Of a stretch of 64,000 bases of DNA, positions 26,147-36,532 are shown piece after piece. This DNA is from Hydrogenophaga flava NBRC 102514 (GTDB lineage: Bacteria > Pseudomonadota > Gammaproteobacteria > Burkholderiales > Burkholderiaceae_C): the NCBI RefSeq assembly GCF_001571145.1, contig NZ_BCTF01000022.1, positions 1 to 64,000 of the forward strand, in the 5' to 3' direction. The notes under the pieces were generated by a model, which worked only from the letters and a program-made list of their open reading frames with translations, searched no databases and was not told the DNA's origin. A program made the translations under genes and the position numbers. Position 1 is the stretch's first letter; each line of letters starts with the position of its first letter.

Positions 26147-29100
26147 TCACCCCGGACCGCGACGCGCTTCTGCAGCCACGGGCGGCTCCCACCCGCCGCC
26201 CCCGGGCGTGCGCACAACAAACACATCCCCCGGCTGCATGGCCACCTCGCCAATGTGTGAGAGGTCGACCACCTTGCCATCGGCCCGCTCCACCCAGTTG
26301 GCCCCGGGCTTGCCCGCCTGACCACCCGCGCCGCCGAAAGCGCCGTAGCGCCGGCCGTTGCTGAGGATCGAGGCCGTCATCGGCGCGAGGAAGCGGATGC
26401 GCCGCTCGCCACCGTCGCCCCCCTTCCATCGCCCGGCCCCACCGGTGCCCCGGGCGATTGCGTATTCATCGACCCGCACCGGGAAGCGCCACTCCAGCAC
26501 TTCGGGGTCGGTCATGCGCGAGTTGGTCATGTGGGTCTGCACGACCGAGGTGCCGTCGAACCCCGGGCCGGCGCCAGAGCCCCCGGCGATGGTCTCGTAG
26601 TACTGGCGCTCGTGGTCGCCGAAGGTGAAGTTGTTCATGGTGCACTGGCTGGCCGCCATCACCCCCAGGGCGCCGTAGAGCGCATTGGTCACGCAGGACG
26701 ACACCTCGACGTTGCCGGCCACCACCGCTGCGGGGTGGCGCGGGTTGAGCAGGCAGCCCTCGGGCACGATGACCTCGATCGGCTTGAGGCAGCCGGCGTT
26801 GAGCGGAATCGCGTCGTCGACCAGGGTGCGGAACACGTAGAGCACGGCCGCCATGGTGATCGAGCGCGGCGCGTTGAAGTTGCTCGGCTGCTGTTCGCTG
26901 GTGCCGCTGAAGTCGATCACCGCCGACCGGCGGGCGCTGTCCACACGCACCGCCACCCGGATGCGGGCGCCGTTGTCCATCGGCAGTTCGAACTGGCCGT
27001 CGCGCAGGGCGGTGATGGCCCGGCGCACACACTCCTCAGCGTTGTCCTGCACGTGCTGCATGTAGGCCAGGACGGTTTCTTTTCCGTACTGCGCCACCAT
27101 CGCTAGCAGCTCCTCCTGCCCCTTGCGGTTGGCCGCGATCTGCGCGCGCAGGTCGGCGATGTTCTGCTCGGGGTTGCGGCTGGGGTGCGGCCCCGAGCGC
27201 AGCAGCGCCAGCAGGGCCCCTTCCTGCAGACGGCCGGCGCGCACCAGCTTCATGTTGTCGATCAGCACCCCTTCGTCCTCGATCGAGGCCGAGAACGGCG
27301 GCATCGACCCGGGCGTGATGCCGCCGATGTCGGCGTGGTGCCCACGGCTGGCCACATAGAAGGCGGGGCTGCGCTCCCCGCTCGACAGGAACACCGGCGT
27401 CACCACCGTGATGTCGGGCAGGTGGGTGCCGCCGTGGTAGGGGTCGTTGAGCACGAACACGTCGTCGTGCCGCATGTCCGGGTTGCGCTCGATCACCGAG
27501 CGGATGGACTCGCTCATGGAGCCCAGGTGCACCGGCACGTGCGGCGCGTTGGCGATCAGCTGGCCCTGGCCGTCGAAGATCGCGCAGGAGAAATCCAGCC
27601 GTTCCTTGATGTTCACCGACTGCGCCGTGTTCTGCAGCCGCAGGCCCATCTGCTCGGCGATGTTCATGAACAGGTTGTTGAACACCTCCAGCATCACCGG
27701 GTCCACCTGCGTGCCCACCGCCACCGCCTGCACGCGCGGCCGTGTGCGCTGCAGCAGCAGGTTGCCGCGCCCGGTCATCACCGCCTGCCAGCCGGCGTCG
27801 ACCACGGTGGTGGCGTTGCGCTCGGCCACCACGGCCGGCCCGTCGATGGTCGCCCCCACCCGCAGCGCCTCGCGCTGGAACAGCTGCGCATCGCGCCAGC
27901 CGGCGGGTTGTTCGTCGGCCAGGCAGTACATGCGGATGGTGGCCACAGGGTCGGGCCGGTGCGCGGAGCCCGCGGCCGTGGCGCCGCCGCCCTGCACCGC
28001 TTCCCCGGCGAGGCTGGCCTCCACGCTGACCGATTCGATCACCAGCGCGCGGTCCGCCATCAGGAAGGAAAAGCGCTGGCGGTAGGCGGTCTCGAACGCA
28101 TCGCGCAAGGCCGCCATCTCATGGGCCGGCGCTTCGTTCAGACCCAGCGCGCAGGGCAGCGCTGTGTCGGTGCCCTCGTAGCGGACCAGGGCCTTGAAGC
28201 CGGTGGTCACCGCCTGCGTGTCGATGCCCTGGGAGCGCATCTCGTCCAGCGCATCTTCGCGCAGCGCGAGTGCGCGCCCGCGCGCCGCGGCCAGGCCGGC
28301 CTCGTCCAGCGTGCGCTCCACCGAGCCCTCCCGCATCACCGTGCGGTCGGCCAGGCCCATGCCGTAGGCGCTGAGCACACCGGCCAGCGGGTGGGCCAGG
28401 ATGCGCCCCATGCCCAGCGCGTCCGCCACCAGGCAGGCGGCCTGGCCGCCGGCGCCGCCGAAGCACTGCAGCGCGTAGTCGGCCAGGTCGTAACCCCGCG
28501 CGACGGAGATCTTCTTGACCGCGTTGGCCATGCTGGCGACCGCGATCTGCAGCGCCCCGGCGGCCACCTCTTCGGCGGTCACGGCGAGCGTGGCGGGGTC
28601 GGTCCGCGCGGCGTTGATCGCCAGGGCCAGCTCCGCAAAGCGGTCCACCACCACCTCCCGGTCCAGCGGCTGGTCGGCACCGGGGCCGAACACCTTCGGG
28701 AAGTGCGCCGGCTGGATGCGGCCCAGCATCACGTTGGCGTCGGTGGTGGCGAGCGGGCCGCCTCGGCGGTAGCTGGCCGGCCCCGGGTTGGCGCCGGCCG
28801 ATTCGGGGCCGACGCGCAGCCGGTGCCCGTCGAAGCGGATGACCGATCCGCCGCCGGCGGCCACGGTGTGGATGCTCATCATCGGCGCGCGCATGCGCAC
28901 CCCCGCCACCTCGGTGTCGAAGGCGCGTTCGAACTCGCCCGCGAAGTGGCTCACGTCGGTCGACGTGCCGCCCATGTCGAAGCCGATCACCTTGTGCAGA
29001 CCGGCGGCCTCGGCGGTGCGCACCATGCCGACGATGCCGCCCGCGGGGCCGCTGAGGATGGCGTCCTTGCCCTGGAAGTGGTCGGCCTGGGTGAGGCCGC

Positions 29101-29854
29101 CCGAGCTCTGCATGAACAGCAGCGGCACGCCGGGCATCTGCTCGGCCACCTGCTGCACATAGCGCCGCAGGATCGGGCTGAGGTAGGCGTCGACCACCGT
29201 CGTGTCGCCGCGCGGCACGAACTTCATCAGCGGGCTGACCTCGTGCGAGACCGAGACCTGGGTGAAACCGATCGCCCGCGCCAGGACCTGGGTCGCCATC
29301 TCGTGGTCGGGCGAACGCCAGCCGTGCAGGAAGACGATGGCGCAGGCGCGGATGCCTTCGTCGTAGGCCTTCTGCAGGTCCACGCGCAGCGCGGCCTCGT
29401 TGAGCGGGGTCACGCAGACGCCGTCGGCGCCCACCCGCTCCTCGGCCTCGATGACGCGCTCGTACAGCAGCTCGGGCAGCACGATGTGGCGGTCGAACAG
29501 GCGCGGCCGGGCCTGGGTCGCGATGCGCAGCGCGTCGCGGAAGCCGCGCGTGGTCACCAGCACGGTGCGGTCGCCCTTGCGTTCGAGCAGCGCGTTGGTG
29601 GCCACGGTGGTGCCCATCTTCACGCACTCCACCCAGTCGGGCGTGATGCGGGCGCCGGGCGCCAGGCCGAGCAGGCGGCGGATGCCTTCGACCGCCGCGT
29701 CCTTGTACTGCTCCGGGTTCTCGGACAGCAGCTTGAGCGTGTGCAGGCCGCCGTCGGGCGCGCGGCCGACGAGGTCGGTGAAGGTGCCGCCCCGGTCGAT
29801 CCAGAACTGCCAGCGGAGCGAAGGGGGAACGTGTGTCGGGTTCATGTCGGTCAT
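26147..29854 (-). CDS. fused hydantoinase A/B protein, 5-oxoprolinase-like
   Basis: 1235 aa, the size of ATP-dependent 5-oxoprolinases (about 1200-1290 aa). The N-terminal HyuA part starts with the nucleotide-binding [13 protein letters not shown] and continues to about residue 680 ([34 protein letters not shown]). The HyuB part covers about 700-1220 ([40 protein letters not shown], and [16 protein letters not shown]). It opens cyclic amides such as 5-oxoproline or hydantoins at the cost of ATP. The start MTDMNP at 29854 is placed just before the ATP-binding motif. It lies 8 bp downstream of a TRAP binding-protein gene. Confidence 0.88.
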   Translation of the reverse strand: MTDMNPTHVPPSLRWQFWIDRGGTFTDLVGRAPDGGLHTLKLLSENPEQYKDAAVEGIRRLLGLAPGARITPDWVECVKMGTTVATNALLERKGDRTVLVTTRGFRDALRIATQARPRLFDRHIVLPELLYERVIEAEERVGADGVCVTPLNEAALRVDLQKAYDEGIRACAIVFLHGWRSPDHEMATQVLARAIGFTQVSVSHEVSPLMKFVPRGDTTVVDAYLSPILRRYVQQVAEQMPGVPLLFMQSSGGLTQADHFQGKDAILSGPAGGIVGMVRTAEAAGLHKVIGFDMGGTSTDVSHFAGEFERAFDTEVAGVRMRAPMMSIHTVAAGGGSVIRFDGHRLRVGPESAGANPGPASYRRGGPLATTDANVMLGRIQPAHFPKVFGPGADQPLDREVVVDRFAELALAINAARTDPATLAVTAEEVAAGALQIAVASMANAVKKISVARGYDLADYALQCFGGAGGQAACLVADALGMGRILAHPLAGVLSAYGMGLADRTVMREGSVERTLDEAGLAAARGRALALREDALDEMRSQGIDTQAVTTGFKALVRYEGTDTALPCALGLNEAPAHEMAALRDAFETAYRQRFSFLMADRALVIESVSVEASLAGEAVQGGGATAAGSAHRPDPVATIRMYCLADEQPAGWRDAQLFQREALRVGATIDGPAVVAERNATTVVDAGWQAVMTGRGNLLLQRTRPRVQAVAVGTQVDPVMLEVFNNLFMNIAEQMGLRLQNTAQSVNIKERLDFSCAIFDGQGQLIANAPHVPVHLGSMSESIRSVIERNPDMRHDDVFVLNDPYHGGTHLPDITVVTPVFLSSGERSPAFYVASRGHHADIGGITPGSMPPFSASIEDEGVLIDNMKLVRAGRLQEGALLALLRSGPHPSRNPEQNIADLRAQIAANRKGQEELLAMVAQYGKETVLAYMQHVQDNAEECVRRAITALRDGQFELPMDNGARIRVAVRVDSARRSAVIDFSGTSEQQPSNFNAPRSITMAAVLYVFRTLVDDAIPLNAGCLKPIEVIVPEGCLLNPRHPAAVVAGNVEVSSCVTNALYGALGVMAASQCTMNNFTFGDHERQYYETIAGGSGAGPGFDGTSVVQTHMTNSRMTDPEVLEWRFPVRVDEYAIARGTGGAGRWKGGDGGERRIRFLAPMTASILSNGRRYGAFGGAGGQAGKPGANWVERADGKVVDLSHIGEVAMQPGDVFVVRTPGGGGWEPPVAAEARRGPG

Positions 29855-29862
29855 GTCGGAAT

Positions 29863-30855
29863 TCACTGTTGACTGAAATATGGAATGAAGATCTGGTTGG
29901 CCTGGGGGCCCACCTCGCGCACCCATTCGCGCGCGAAGCGCTCGCCCATGCGGACCAGAGTGCCGCGCAGCTGCGTGGGTGTGGGTTCGACCTGGATGCC
30001 GTTGCCCGCCAGCGTCTCGGCGGACTGCAGGGCCGCTTTCTCGGCGGCGGCCCAGCCGCGCTGCTCGGCCTGCAGCGCCAGCTCGGCCAGCGCCTTGCGG
30101 ACCGCGGGATCGAGCGCCTGGTGGGCGCCGTGGTGGACCATGACCAGGTTCTTGGGCATCCAGGCGTTGAGGTCGTAGAAGTGGCGCATCCAGCGCCAGA
30201 CCTGCTGTTCCACACCGGTCACGGACGAGGTGATCATGCTGTCGATGCGCCCGCTCTCCAGCGCCTTGCCGACCTCGGCCATGGGCACGTCGACGGGCAC
30301 CGCCTCCAGCATCTCGGCGATGCGCCGCGTGGTGGCGTTGTAGGTGCGCATGCGCCGGCCGCGGAAGTCCGAGGCGCTGCGCACGGGCTCGGTGCAGTAC
30401 AGGCCCTGCCCCGGCCAGGGGGCGGTGTACAGGGGCACGAGCCCCGCCGGTGCGAGCGCCTTTTCAACCACCGGCCGCTGCACCTTCCACAGGCGGCGTG
30501 CGTCGTTCATGTGCCGGGTCATGAACGGGATGGCGTCGGCACCGCACACCGGCCAGGTGCCGGCCATGGTGGTCATGATGCATTCGCCCGCCTCGGGCTG
30601 GCCCGCCGCCACGGCCTCCGGAATCTTGGCCAGCGGCACCCGCCTGCCCTCGGCCGCCACGGTCCAGCGCAGAGCCCCAGCGGTGGCCTGCTCGACCGCA
30701 GCGCCCAGCCAGGCCAGCGTGGTGGCGTGGTAGCCGTCGGCCTTGTAACCGGTGGCCACGGTCCACGCCGCGGGCGTTGCGGCCAGGGCATGGCGGGCGG
30801 TGCTCCACCCTGCCAGGGCGGCCGCGAGGGCCACCGGCATGTTGCGTCGGCGCAT
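29863..30855 (-). CDS. dctP: TRAP transporter substrate-binding protein DctP (second copy)
   Basis: 330 aa. It starts with a signal peptide (RRR then a hydrophobic stretch ending near ALAA). The DctP fold is seen in [60 protein letters not shown] (containing the ligand-binding Arg) and [20 protein letters not shown]. It is clearly paralogous to the DctP at 32733. The two genes flank the dctQ and dctM genes of the same operon, giving two periplasmic receptors for one membrane complex. Confidence 0.88.
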   Translation of the reverse strand: MRRRNMPVALAAALAGWSTARHALAATPAAWTVATGYKADGYHATTLAWLGAAVEQATAGALRWTVAAEGRRVPLAKIPEAVAAGQPEAGECIMTTMAGTWPVCGADAIPFMTRHMNDARRLWKVQRPVVEKALAPAGLVPLYTAPWPGQGLYCTEPVRSASDFRGRRMRTYNATTRRIAEMLEAVPVDVPMAEVGKALESGRIDSMITSSVTGVEQQVWRWMRHFYDLNAWMPKNLVMVHHGAHQALDPAVRKALAELALQAEQRGWAAAEKAALQSAETLAGNGIQVEPTPTQLRGTLVRMGERFAREWVREVGPQANQIFIPYFSQQ

Positions 30856-30904
30856 GGGGGTCTCCTGGGTCGGGACGGACGGGAGGGTGGCGGGCAGCCG
30901 GGAG

Positions 30905-32200
30905 CTACTGCATCAGGCCGGGCAGCCAGGTCACGGTGCCGGGCACGAGGTACACGAAGAGCACGAAGGCACACATCAGCCAGAACAGCGGCATGGACAC
31001 CCGGGCGATCCAGGTGATCTCGCGCTTGGTCAACCCCTGGATCACGAACAGGTTGAAGCCGACCGGTGGCGTGATCTGCGCCATCTCGACCACCAGCACG
31101 ATGAAGATGCCGAACCAGATCAGGTCGAAGCCGGCGGCCTCCACGGTGGGCAGCAGCACCGCCATGGTCAGCACCACCATGGAGATGCCGTCGAGGAAGC
31201 AGCCCAGCACGATGAAGAACATCACCAGCATCACCATCAGCGCGAACGGCGAGAGCCCGAGACCACCGATGAACTCGGCCAGGTGCCGCGGCAGGCCGAT
31301 GAAGCCCATCGAGAGCGTGAGGAACGAGGCGCCCGCCAGGATCAGGCCGATCATGCAGTAGACCCGCGCCGCCGAGGACAGACCGTCCAGCAGGCTCTGG
31401 CGCGAGAGCGACCCCTCGATGGCCGACAGCGCCAGCGAGCCCGCCACGCCCAGTGCGGCCGCTTCGGTGGCGGTGGCCAGGCCCGAATAGATCGAGCCCA
31501 GGACCAGCGCAATCAGGGCCACCACGGGCAGCAGGTGCCGCCCCTCGTAGAGCTTCTGCCGGAACGTCAGCTCCGCGTCGCCGGCCGGGATCTGTTCGGG
31601 GTTTCGCAGCGCCCAGAACACGATGTAGCCCATGAACAGCAGCGCCAGCAGGATGCCCGGGATCACGCCCGCCATGAACAGCTTGGCGATCGAGACATTG
31701 GCCGCGACCCCGTAGACGATCATGATGATGGACGGCGGAATCAGCAGGCCCAGGGTGGCCGCGCCCGAGAGCGTGCCCACGGACAGCCGCTCGGGGTAGC
31801 CGCGCTTGTCCAGCTCGGGCAGGGTGATCTTGCCGATGGTGGCGCAGGTGGCGGCCGACGAGCCCGAGACGGCCGCGAAGATGGTGCAGCCGATCACGTT
31901 GACGTGGAGCAGGCGCCCGGGCAGCCGGTTGAGCCAGGGGGCCAGGCCCCGGAACATGCCCTCGGCCAGCTTGGAGCGGAACAGGATCTCGCCCATCCAC
32001 AGGAACAGCGGCAGGGCGGTCAGCGTCCAGCTGGTGGTGCTGCCCCAGATGGTCAGCACCATGGCGTCGCCCACCGGGCGTTCGGTGAAGAACTGCATCG
32101 CGACCACCGCGACACCGAGCAGGGACAGGCCGATCCACAGGCCGGAGCCCAGGACCACCAGCATGAAGACGATCAGGAGCAGCGCAATCAAGGCATCCAT
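30905..32200 (-). CDS. dctM: TRAP transporter large permease DctM
   Basis: 431 aa with about twelve hydrophobic segments, typical of the large TRAP subunit that translocates substrate by sodium symport. The GSSAATCATIGKITLPELDK and GILLALLFMGYIVFWAL segments and IGLILAGASFLTLSMGFIGL are characteristic. The ATG at 32200 has GGAGG 8 nt upstream and starts the first helix; upstream in-frame codons would add unrelated residues. It lies 10 bp after dctQ. Confidence 0.93.
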   Translation of the reverse strand: MDALIALLLIVFMLVVLGSGLWIGLSLLGVAVVAMQFFTERPVGDAMVLTIWGSTTSWTLTALPLFLWMGEILFRSKLAEGMFRGLAPWLNRLPGRLLHVNVIGCTIFAAVSGSSAATCATIGKITLPELDKRGYPERLSVGTLSGAATLGLLIPPSIIMIVYGVAANVSIAKLFMAGVIPGILLALLFMGYIVFWALRNPEQIPAGDAELTFRQKLYEGRHLLPVVALIALVLGSIYSGLATATEAAALGVAGSLALSAIEGSLSRQSLLDGLSSAARVYCMIGLILAGASFLTLSMGFIGLPRHLAEFIGGLGLSPFALMVMLVMFFIVLGCFLDGISMVVLTMAVLLPTVEAAGFDLIWFGIFIVLVVEMAQITPPVGFNLFVIQGLTKREITWIARVSMPLFWLMCAFVLFVYLVPGTVTWLPGLMQ

Positions 32201-32210
32201 GGCGGCCTCC

Positions 32211-32726
32211 TCATTCGACCCGGGCCGCTTCGCCGGCCGGGCCCTGTTTGAAGAAAGAGCGCCCGGCCAGATGGCTGGCGGTGGCGTCGATGCAGGCCAG
32301 GGCCAGCCCCGCGGCACCGATGGCCATGCTCAGCTGCGGCAGCCACAGGGGCGTGGCGTCCATGGTCTGGGCGATGTCGTGCGTGGTGCGGGACATCCAC
32401 ACCAGCCGCACACAGGCCCAGGCCAGGAACAGGCTGAGCACGCTGGCCGCGACCAGGCTCCAGACCTGCAGCACACCCCGCCAGCGCTCGGAGACCTTCT
32501 CCATCAGCAGCGTGACGCGGATGTGCTCGTTGCGCTGGAAGGTGGCCGGCAGGGCCAGGAACAGCGCGGCGGCGATGGCGTACCCGGCGTAGCCGTCCAG
32601 CCCCTGCACGTCCCAGTGCAGCTGGCGCGCCAGCACCCCGAGCGCGATGATGCCGAAGGTGGCGGCCAGCCCGAGCATGGCCAGCCAGGCCAGCGCGGCG
32701 TAGACCGAATCCAGAAGGCGTCTCAT
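32211..32726 (-). CDS. dctQ: TRAP transporter small permease DctQ
   Basis: 171 aa with four hydrophobic segments (LAWLAMLGLAATFGIIALGV, YAGYAIAAALFLALPATFQR, VAASVLSLFLAWACVRLVWM, MAIGAAGLALACIDATA). The conserved Asn-Glu-His-Ile segment (RNEHIRVTLLMEKVSER) after helix 2 is a DctQ hallmark. It lies between a dctP and dctM, 6 bp after the dctP stop. Confidence 0.92.
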   Translation of the reverse strand: MRRLLDSVYAALAWLAMLGLAATFGIIALGVLARQLHWDVQGLDGYAGYAIAAALFLALPATFQRNEHIRVTLLMEKVSERWRGVLQVWSLVAASVLSLFLAWACVRLVWMSRTTHDIAQTMDATPLWLPQLSMAIGAAGLALACIDATASHLAGRSFFKQGPAGEAARVE

Positions 32727-32732
32727 GGCGGT

Positions 32733-33725
32733 TCAGGGCTTCTGGAAGCCGTCGATGATGGCCTTGCCGTCGGCACCCGCCGTGGCCAGCCAGTCGGCCG
32801 TCAGCTTGTCGCCGATGGCCTTGAAATCTTTCTTCAGCGCCGGGCTCGGATCGGCCACCTTCATGCCCTTGGCGGTCAGCGCCTTCTGGTACTCGGTGTC
32901 CTTGGCCTCGCTGAGTTTCCAGCCGCGCTCCTGGGCCTCGGCGGCGGCCTTGAGCAGCACCTCCTGCGTGGGCTTGTCCAGCGCGTCGAAGGACTTCTGC
33001 GACACCACCACCGCGTTCTTGGGCAGCCAGGCGTTGACCCGGTAGAAGTACTTGACGCTCTCGTAGAGTTTGCTTTCCACGCCGCTGGCGCTGCTGGTGA
33101 GGAAGTTCTCGACCGTGCCGGTGGCCAGCGCCTGCCCGAGTTCGGCGAGCTGGATGGTGGTGGGCTGGGCGCCGGCCAGCTGCGCGATGCGCGAGGTGGC
33201 CGGGTTGTAGGCACGCATCTTCGTGCCCTTGAGGTCGGCCACCGACTCCACCGGCTTGGTGCTGTAGAGGCTCTGGCCCGGCCATGGCACGGCGTACAGC
33301 AGCTTCAGGCCCTGGCTGGCCAGCAGCTTCTCCAGGTGGGGGCGCTCGATCTGCGCGAGCTTGCGGGCCTCGGCGTAGCTGTCGGCCAGGAAGGGCAGCG
33401 AGTCGGTGCCGAACAGCGGGTTCTCGTTGCTGTGGCCCGAGAGGATGAACTCGCCCGCCTGCGCCTGGCCGGTCTGCACCGCGCGCTTGATTTCGTTGGC
33501 CTTGTAGAGCGAGGCCCCCGGGTGCAGGGTGATCTTGAGCTTGCCGCCGGTGGCCTTGTCCACGTCGTTGACGAAGGTCTGCAGGTTCTCGGTCTGGAAG
33601 CTGCCCACCCCGTAGGCGGTGGGCAGGTCCCATTTCATCGGGGACTGGGCCAGGGCGTTCGGGCCCGAGGCCAGCAGCACCAGGGCGGCGCTGGCGCCGA
33701 GCAGGTTTCGTTTGGAGATGGTCAT
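32733..33725 (-). CDS. dctP: TRAP transporter substrate-binding protein DctP (first copy)
   Basis: 330 aa. Signal peptide [20 protein letters not shown] with cleavage near ALAQ. The DctP core includes [56 protein letters not shown] (substrate-carboxylate Arg) and [20 protein letters not shown]. It aligns along its length with the second DctP at 29863. The start at 33725 is set by the signal peptide. It lies 38 bp after the end of the broken DUF1445 gene. Confidence 0.9.
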   Translation of the reverse strand: MTISKRNLLGASAALVLLASGPNALAQSPMKWDLPTAYGVGSFQTENLQTFVNDVDKATGGKLKITLHPGASLYKANEIKRAVQTGQAQAGEFILSGHSNENPLFGTDSLPFLADSYAEARKLAQIERPHLEKLLASQGLKLLYAVPWPGQSLYSTKPVESVADLKGTKMRAYNPATSRIAQLAGAQPTTIQLAELGQALATGTVENFLTSSASGVESKLYESVKYFYRVNAWLPKNAVVVSQKSFDALDKPTQEVLLKAAAEAQERGWKLSEAKDTEYQKALTAKGMKVADPSPALKKDFKAIGDKLTADWLATAGADGKAIIDGFQKP

Positions 33726-33763
33726 GTCGGTTCCTCGTGGGGGTGGGTTGAAAAGTGGCCCGG

Positions 33764-34574
33764 TCATCCCAGGCCGAGTTGGTCGTTGAGTCGGTCGGTC
33801 ACCAACATGCAGCCAGGCGCATGGGTGATGCAGAACGCGGGCTTGGACGCCGCGATGGCGGCCTGGGGCGTGACACCGCAGGCCCAGAACACCGGCAGCT
33901 CGTCGGGCATCACCTCGACGGCGTCGCCGTAGTCCGGACGGGACAGGTCGCTGATGCCGATCAGGGCCGGGTCGCCGATGTGCACCGGCGCGCCGTGCAC
34001 CTCCGGCACGCGGGAGGTGATCTGCACCGCGCGGATCGCGTCGGCCGCCTTGAGCGGGCGCATGGTCACCACCATCGGCCCCTGGAACGGGCCGGCGCGG
34101 CGGGTCGGGATGTTGGTCTTGAACATCGCCACGTTGCGCCCCTGTTCGACGTGGCGCAGGCGGATGCCGGCGGCCAGCAGGCCGTGCTCGAACGAGAACG
34201 AGCAGCCCAGGGCGAACACCACCATGTCGTCGCGCCACACGGCAGCGAGATCGGTGGGCTCGTCGACCAGCTCGCCGGCCTGCCACACGCGGTAGCAGGG
34301 CAGGTCGGTGCGGATGTCCAGGTCGTGGCCCAGCTCGGTCAGGCGGTACTGGCCCGGCTCGCCCACGGCCAGCAGCGGACAGGGCTTGGGGTTGCGCTGG
34401 CAGTAGCGCAGGAAAGTCGTCGGCCAGGGCCTTGGGCAGGATGGCGAGGTTGGCCTGCACGTGGTGGCGGGCGAGGCCGCTGGTGTGCCCGGTCAGTTGG
34501 CCGGACCGGGCGGCGAGGCGAACCTCCAGCGCGCTGGAGCTTTCATGCAGGTGATTCGGAACGGTGCTGTTCAT
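33764..34574 (-). pseudogene. frameshifted DUF1445 / YcsI-type hydro-lyase (D-glutamate-cyclase-like) gene
   Basis: Two adjoining minus-strand frames encode one DUF1445 protein. The 5' part (ATG 34574) reads [20 protein letters not shown] then PKALADDF. The next frame continues with [20 protein letters not shown] and runs to 33764 ([34 protein letters not shown]). One extra base in the run AAA at 34413-34415 breaks the frame; without it the protein would have about 269 residues, the usual family length. YcsI-type genes neighbour 5-oxoprolinase genes in Bacillus. It is either a recent pseudogene or a sequencing error. Confidence 0.8.
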
Positions 34575-34658
34575 GTTGGATGGTGTCGGCCATGGGTGAA
34601 TGGCGCGGATTCTGGGCATTGCGCCCGGATTCATCCAACGAGAAATTTGCGCGCATCC

Positions 34659-34677
34659 TCATCGAAAAAATCGATGA
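34659..34677. promoter_or_regulatory. putative LysR-type operator upstream of the TRAP/hydantoinase operon
   Basis: TCATCGA (34659-34665), AAAAA, TCGATGA (34671-34677) is a perfect 7-bp inverted repeat that contains the T-N11-A pattern of LysR-family sites. It lies 84 bp before the first gene of the operon and downstream of the lysR gene. Confidence 0.55.
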
Positions 34678-34692
34678 CCTGATCGAGTGCGC

Positions 34693-34717
34693 GTTAACCC
34701 TATCAAGGTTAACCCTA
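34693..34717. repeat. direct repeat GTTAACCCTA x2
   Basis: Two exact 10-base copies (34693-34702 and 34708-34717) repeat at a 15-bp period in the gap between lysR and the operon. They are much more AT-rich than their surroundings and could be a second regulatory element. Confidence 0.6.
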
Positions 34718-34735
34718 GGCACCGGCGCGGTGCAC

Positions 34736-35632
34736 TCAGGGCTTCGATCGGGTGCGCGAGGACCTCAGCTGTGCGGTGGCCGAGGCCAGCAGCGACTCCG
34801 TCAGCGTGCTGGTGGGGTCTTCGCGGTAGCTGGCGTGGATGGGCAGCGGCGCCAGCGCCGGCGCGCCCGGCAGGGCCCGCAGGGGCGAGCGGTGGGCCAG
34901 CGCGGACACCACCTCGGAGGGCAGCGTGGCGACCCCGAAACCCGCCTCGACCAGCTGCACCATGGCGGAGATCGAGGAGATCGTGTGGATGCGGGGGGTG
35001 GGCGTTTCATCGCCCTGGAACAGCTCCAGCAGCGCCTGGTGCGGCTGCGATCCGCGCTGGAAGGTCAGCAGCTCCAGGCAGGCCAGGTCGTTGAGCCGGT
35101 AGCGCCGCGCCAGGTGCATGTCCTGGTGGCCGACAAAGGACATCTGCATGGCCGGCAGGGCCACCGAGCGCAGGCCCGCGTCGTTGGCGGGGATGGCGGC
35201 AAACACCAGGTCGAGCGCGCCACGGCGCACCTGGTCGACCAGCACCGGCGAGGTTTCCACCGTGAGCTCGAAGGCGAAGTCGGGCTGGTCGGCCCGCATC
35301 TGCACCAGCCAGCGCGGCAGCCAGCTGTGCACCACCGACTCGATGGCACCGATGCGCACCGTGACCATGTCGCCGCTGTTGTGGCCCATGGCCTCCTTGA
35401 TCTGGCGCTGCATCGACAGCAGCTGCTGCGCCAGGGTGTGGAAGCGCTGTCCCGCAATCGTGAGGCGGAACTGTTTGTCCCGCCGGTCGACGAGCACCGT
35501 GCCCAGCTCCTCCTCCAGCGCGGAGATGCGGGCCGAGAGCGCGGACTGGGTGATGTGCAGCTTCTGGGCGGCCCGGGTCACACTGCCCAGGGAGACGGCC
35601 CAGTGAAAGGCTTCGACGAATCGCAGGTTCAT
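34736..35632 (-). CDS. LysR-family regulator, likely of the TRAP/hydantoinase operon
   Basis: 298 aa. The N-terminal winged helix-turn-helix covers about residues 1-60 (SVTRAAQKLHITQSALSARI, then ALEEELGTVLVDRRDKQ), followed by a periplasmic-binding-protein-like effector domain (about 90-290). It is immediately upstream of, and co-directional with, the operon starting at 34574. A LysR-like operator lies between them, so regulation of uptake and catabolism by the transported compound is the natural inference. It starts 9 bp after the stop of a second lysR gene. Confidence 0.88.
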   Translation of the reverse strand: MNLRFVEAFHWAVSLGSVTRAAQKLHITQSALSARISALEEELGTVLVDRRDKQFRLTIAGQRFHTLAQQLLSMQRQIKEAMGHNSGDMVTVRIGAIESVVHSWLPRWLVQMRADQPDFAFELTVETSPVLVDQVRRGALDLVFAAIPANDAGLRSVALPAMQMSFVGHQDMHLARRYRLNDLACLELLTFQRGSQPHQALLELFQGDETPTPRIHTISSISAMVQLVEAGFGVATLPSEVVSALAHRSPLRALPGAPALAPLPIHASYREDPTSTLTESLLASATAQLRSSRTRSKP

Positions 35633-35641
35633 GGCTGGGGC

Positions 35642-36532
35642 CTAAGTGGATGCAGGCTTCATCTCGTCCAGAAGCCACTGAAGAAACTGCCGGGTCTGTG
35701 GCGACGCGTTCGGAGCCACTCCGATGCAATGGCCGCTCAAAGGCATCCGCACATCGGGCAAGGGGCAGACCAGACGCCCCGACGCCACGTCGTGTGCGAT
35801 CAGGGAGGTTGGCGCCAGGGCGAAGCCCAGCCCGTCCACGGCCGCCTGCAGCACAAAGTGCAGGTGCTCGAACTGCAGGCAGCCGGAGGGCATCAACCCG
35901 GGCGCGCGCACCAGCCGCTTCCAGTGCTCCCAGTCCTCGCTGCGCGATCGGGACAGCAGCAGCACATGGAACGCCAGGGCCGCCGGTTCGTGCACAGGGC
36001 ATCGGGCGAACAGCGCGGGCGATCCCACCACAAGCGCCTCGTCGTCCAGGCACGGATGGATCTCCATCGCTGCCGGCCACCCCTGGGTGCCGCGCCGGAT
36101 GGCCAGGTCGTAGGCGTCGAGCGCCTTGTCGGGCGGCAAGGTGGTGGTCATCACCTGCGGCTCGATGTCCGGATGCCGGGCCACGAACCCCGGCAGCCTC
36201 GGGATCAGCCACCGCACCGCGAACGAGGGCCTGACGTTGATCTTCACCGGGCGCAGCGGCGCAGTGCCCCTGAGCGACTCGGCGGCGGCGCCTATCTGCT
36301 CCAGGGCCGGTCCCACCTGGGCATGGAACTGGTGACCGGCGGCCGTGAGCAGCACCTGCCGGGTCCTGCGTTCGAACAGGACCACGCCCAGATGGGCCTC
36401 CAGCGCCTGGACCTGGCGACTGATCGCGCTGTGCGTCACGTGCAGTTCCAGTGCGGCCAGCGTGAAGCTCTGGTGGCGCGCAGCGGCCGCGAAAGCTCGG
36501 ACAGCGTTCAACGGAGGCAGGCGGGGCGGCAT
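35642..36532 (-). CDS. LysR-family regulator (GcvA-like) divergent from an MFS gene
   Basis: 296 aa. The helix-turn-helix is at the N-terminus (LNAVRAFAAAARHQSFTLAA, then VTHSAISRQVQALEAHLGVV), with a substrate-binding domain after residue 90 (INVRPSFAVRWLIPRLPGFV is typical of the GcvA/AmpR subgroup). The ATG at 36532 is inside an 11-bp inverted repeat, probably its own operator. It diverges from the MFS transporter at 36607, which is the likely target together with itself. Confidence 0.87.
   Translation of the reverse strand: MPPRLPPLNAVRAFAAAARHQSFTLAALELHVTHSAISRQVQALEAHLGVVLFERRTRQVLLTAAGHQFHAQVGPALEQIGAAAESLRGTAPLRPVKINVRPSFAVRWLIPRLPGFVARHPDIEPQVMTTTLPPDKALDAYDLAIRRGTQGWPAAMEIHPCLDDEALVVGSPALFARCPVHEPAALAFHVLLLSRSRSEDWEHWKRLVRAPGLMPSGCLQFEHLHFVLQAAVDGLGFALAPTSLIAHDVASGRLVCPLPDVRMPLSGHCIGVAPNASPQTRQFLQWLLDEMKPAST

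Noticed and set aside
27185..29872. An 895-codon plus-strand frame opposite the hydantoinase gene
   Set aside because: Low-complexity His/Arg/Val/Gly-rich product with no motif; the opposite strand encodes a clear enzyme.
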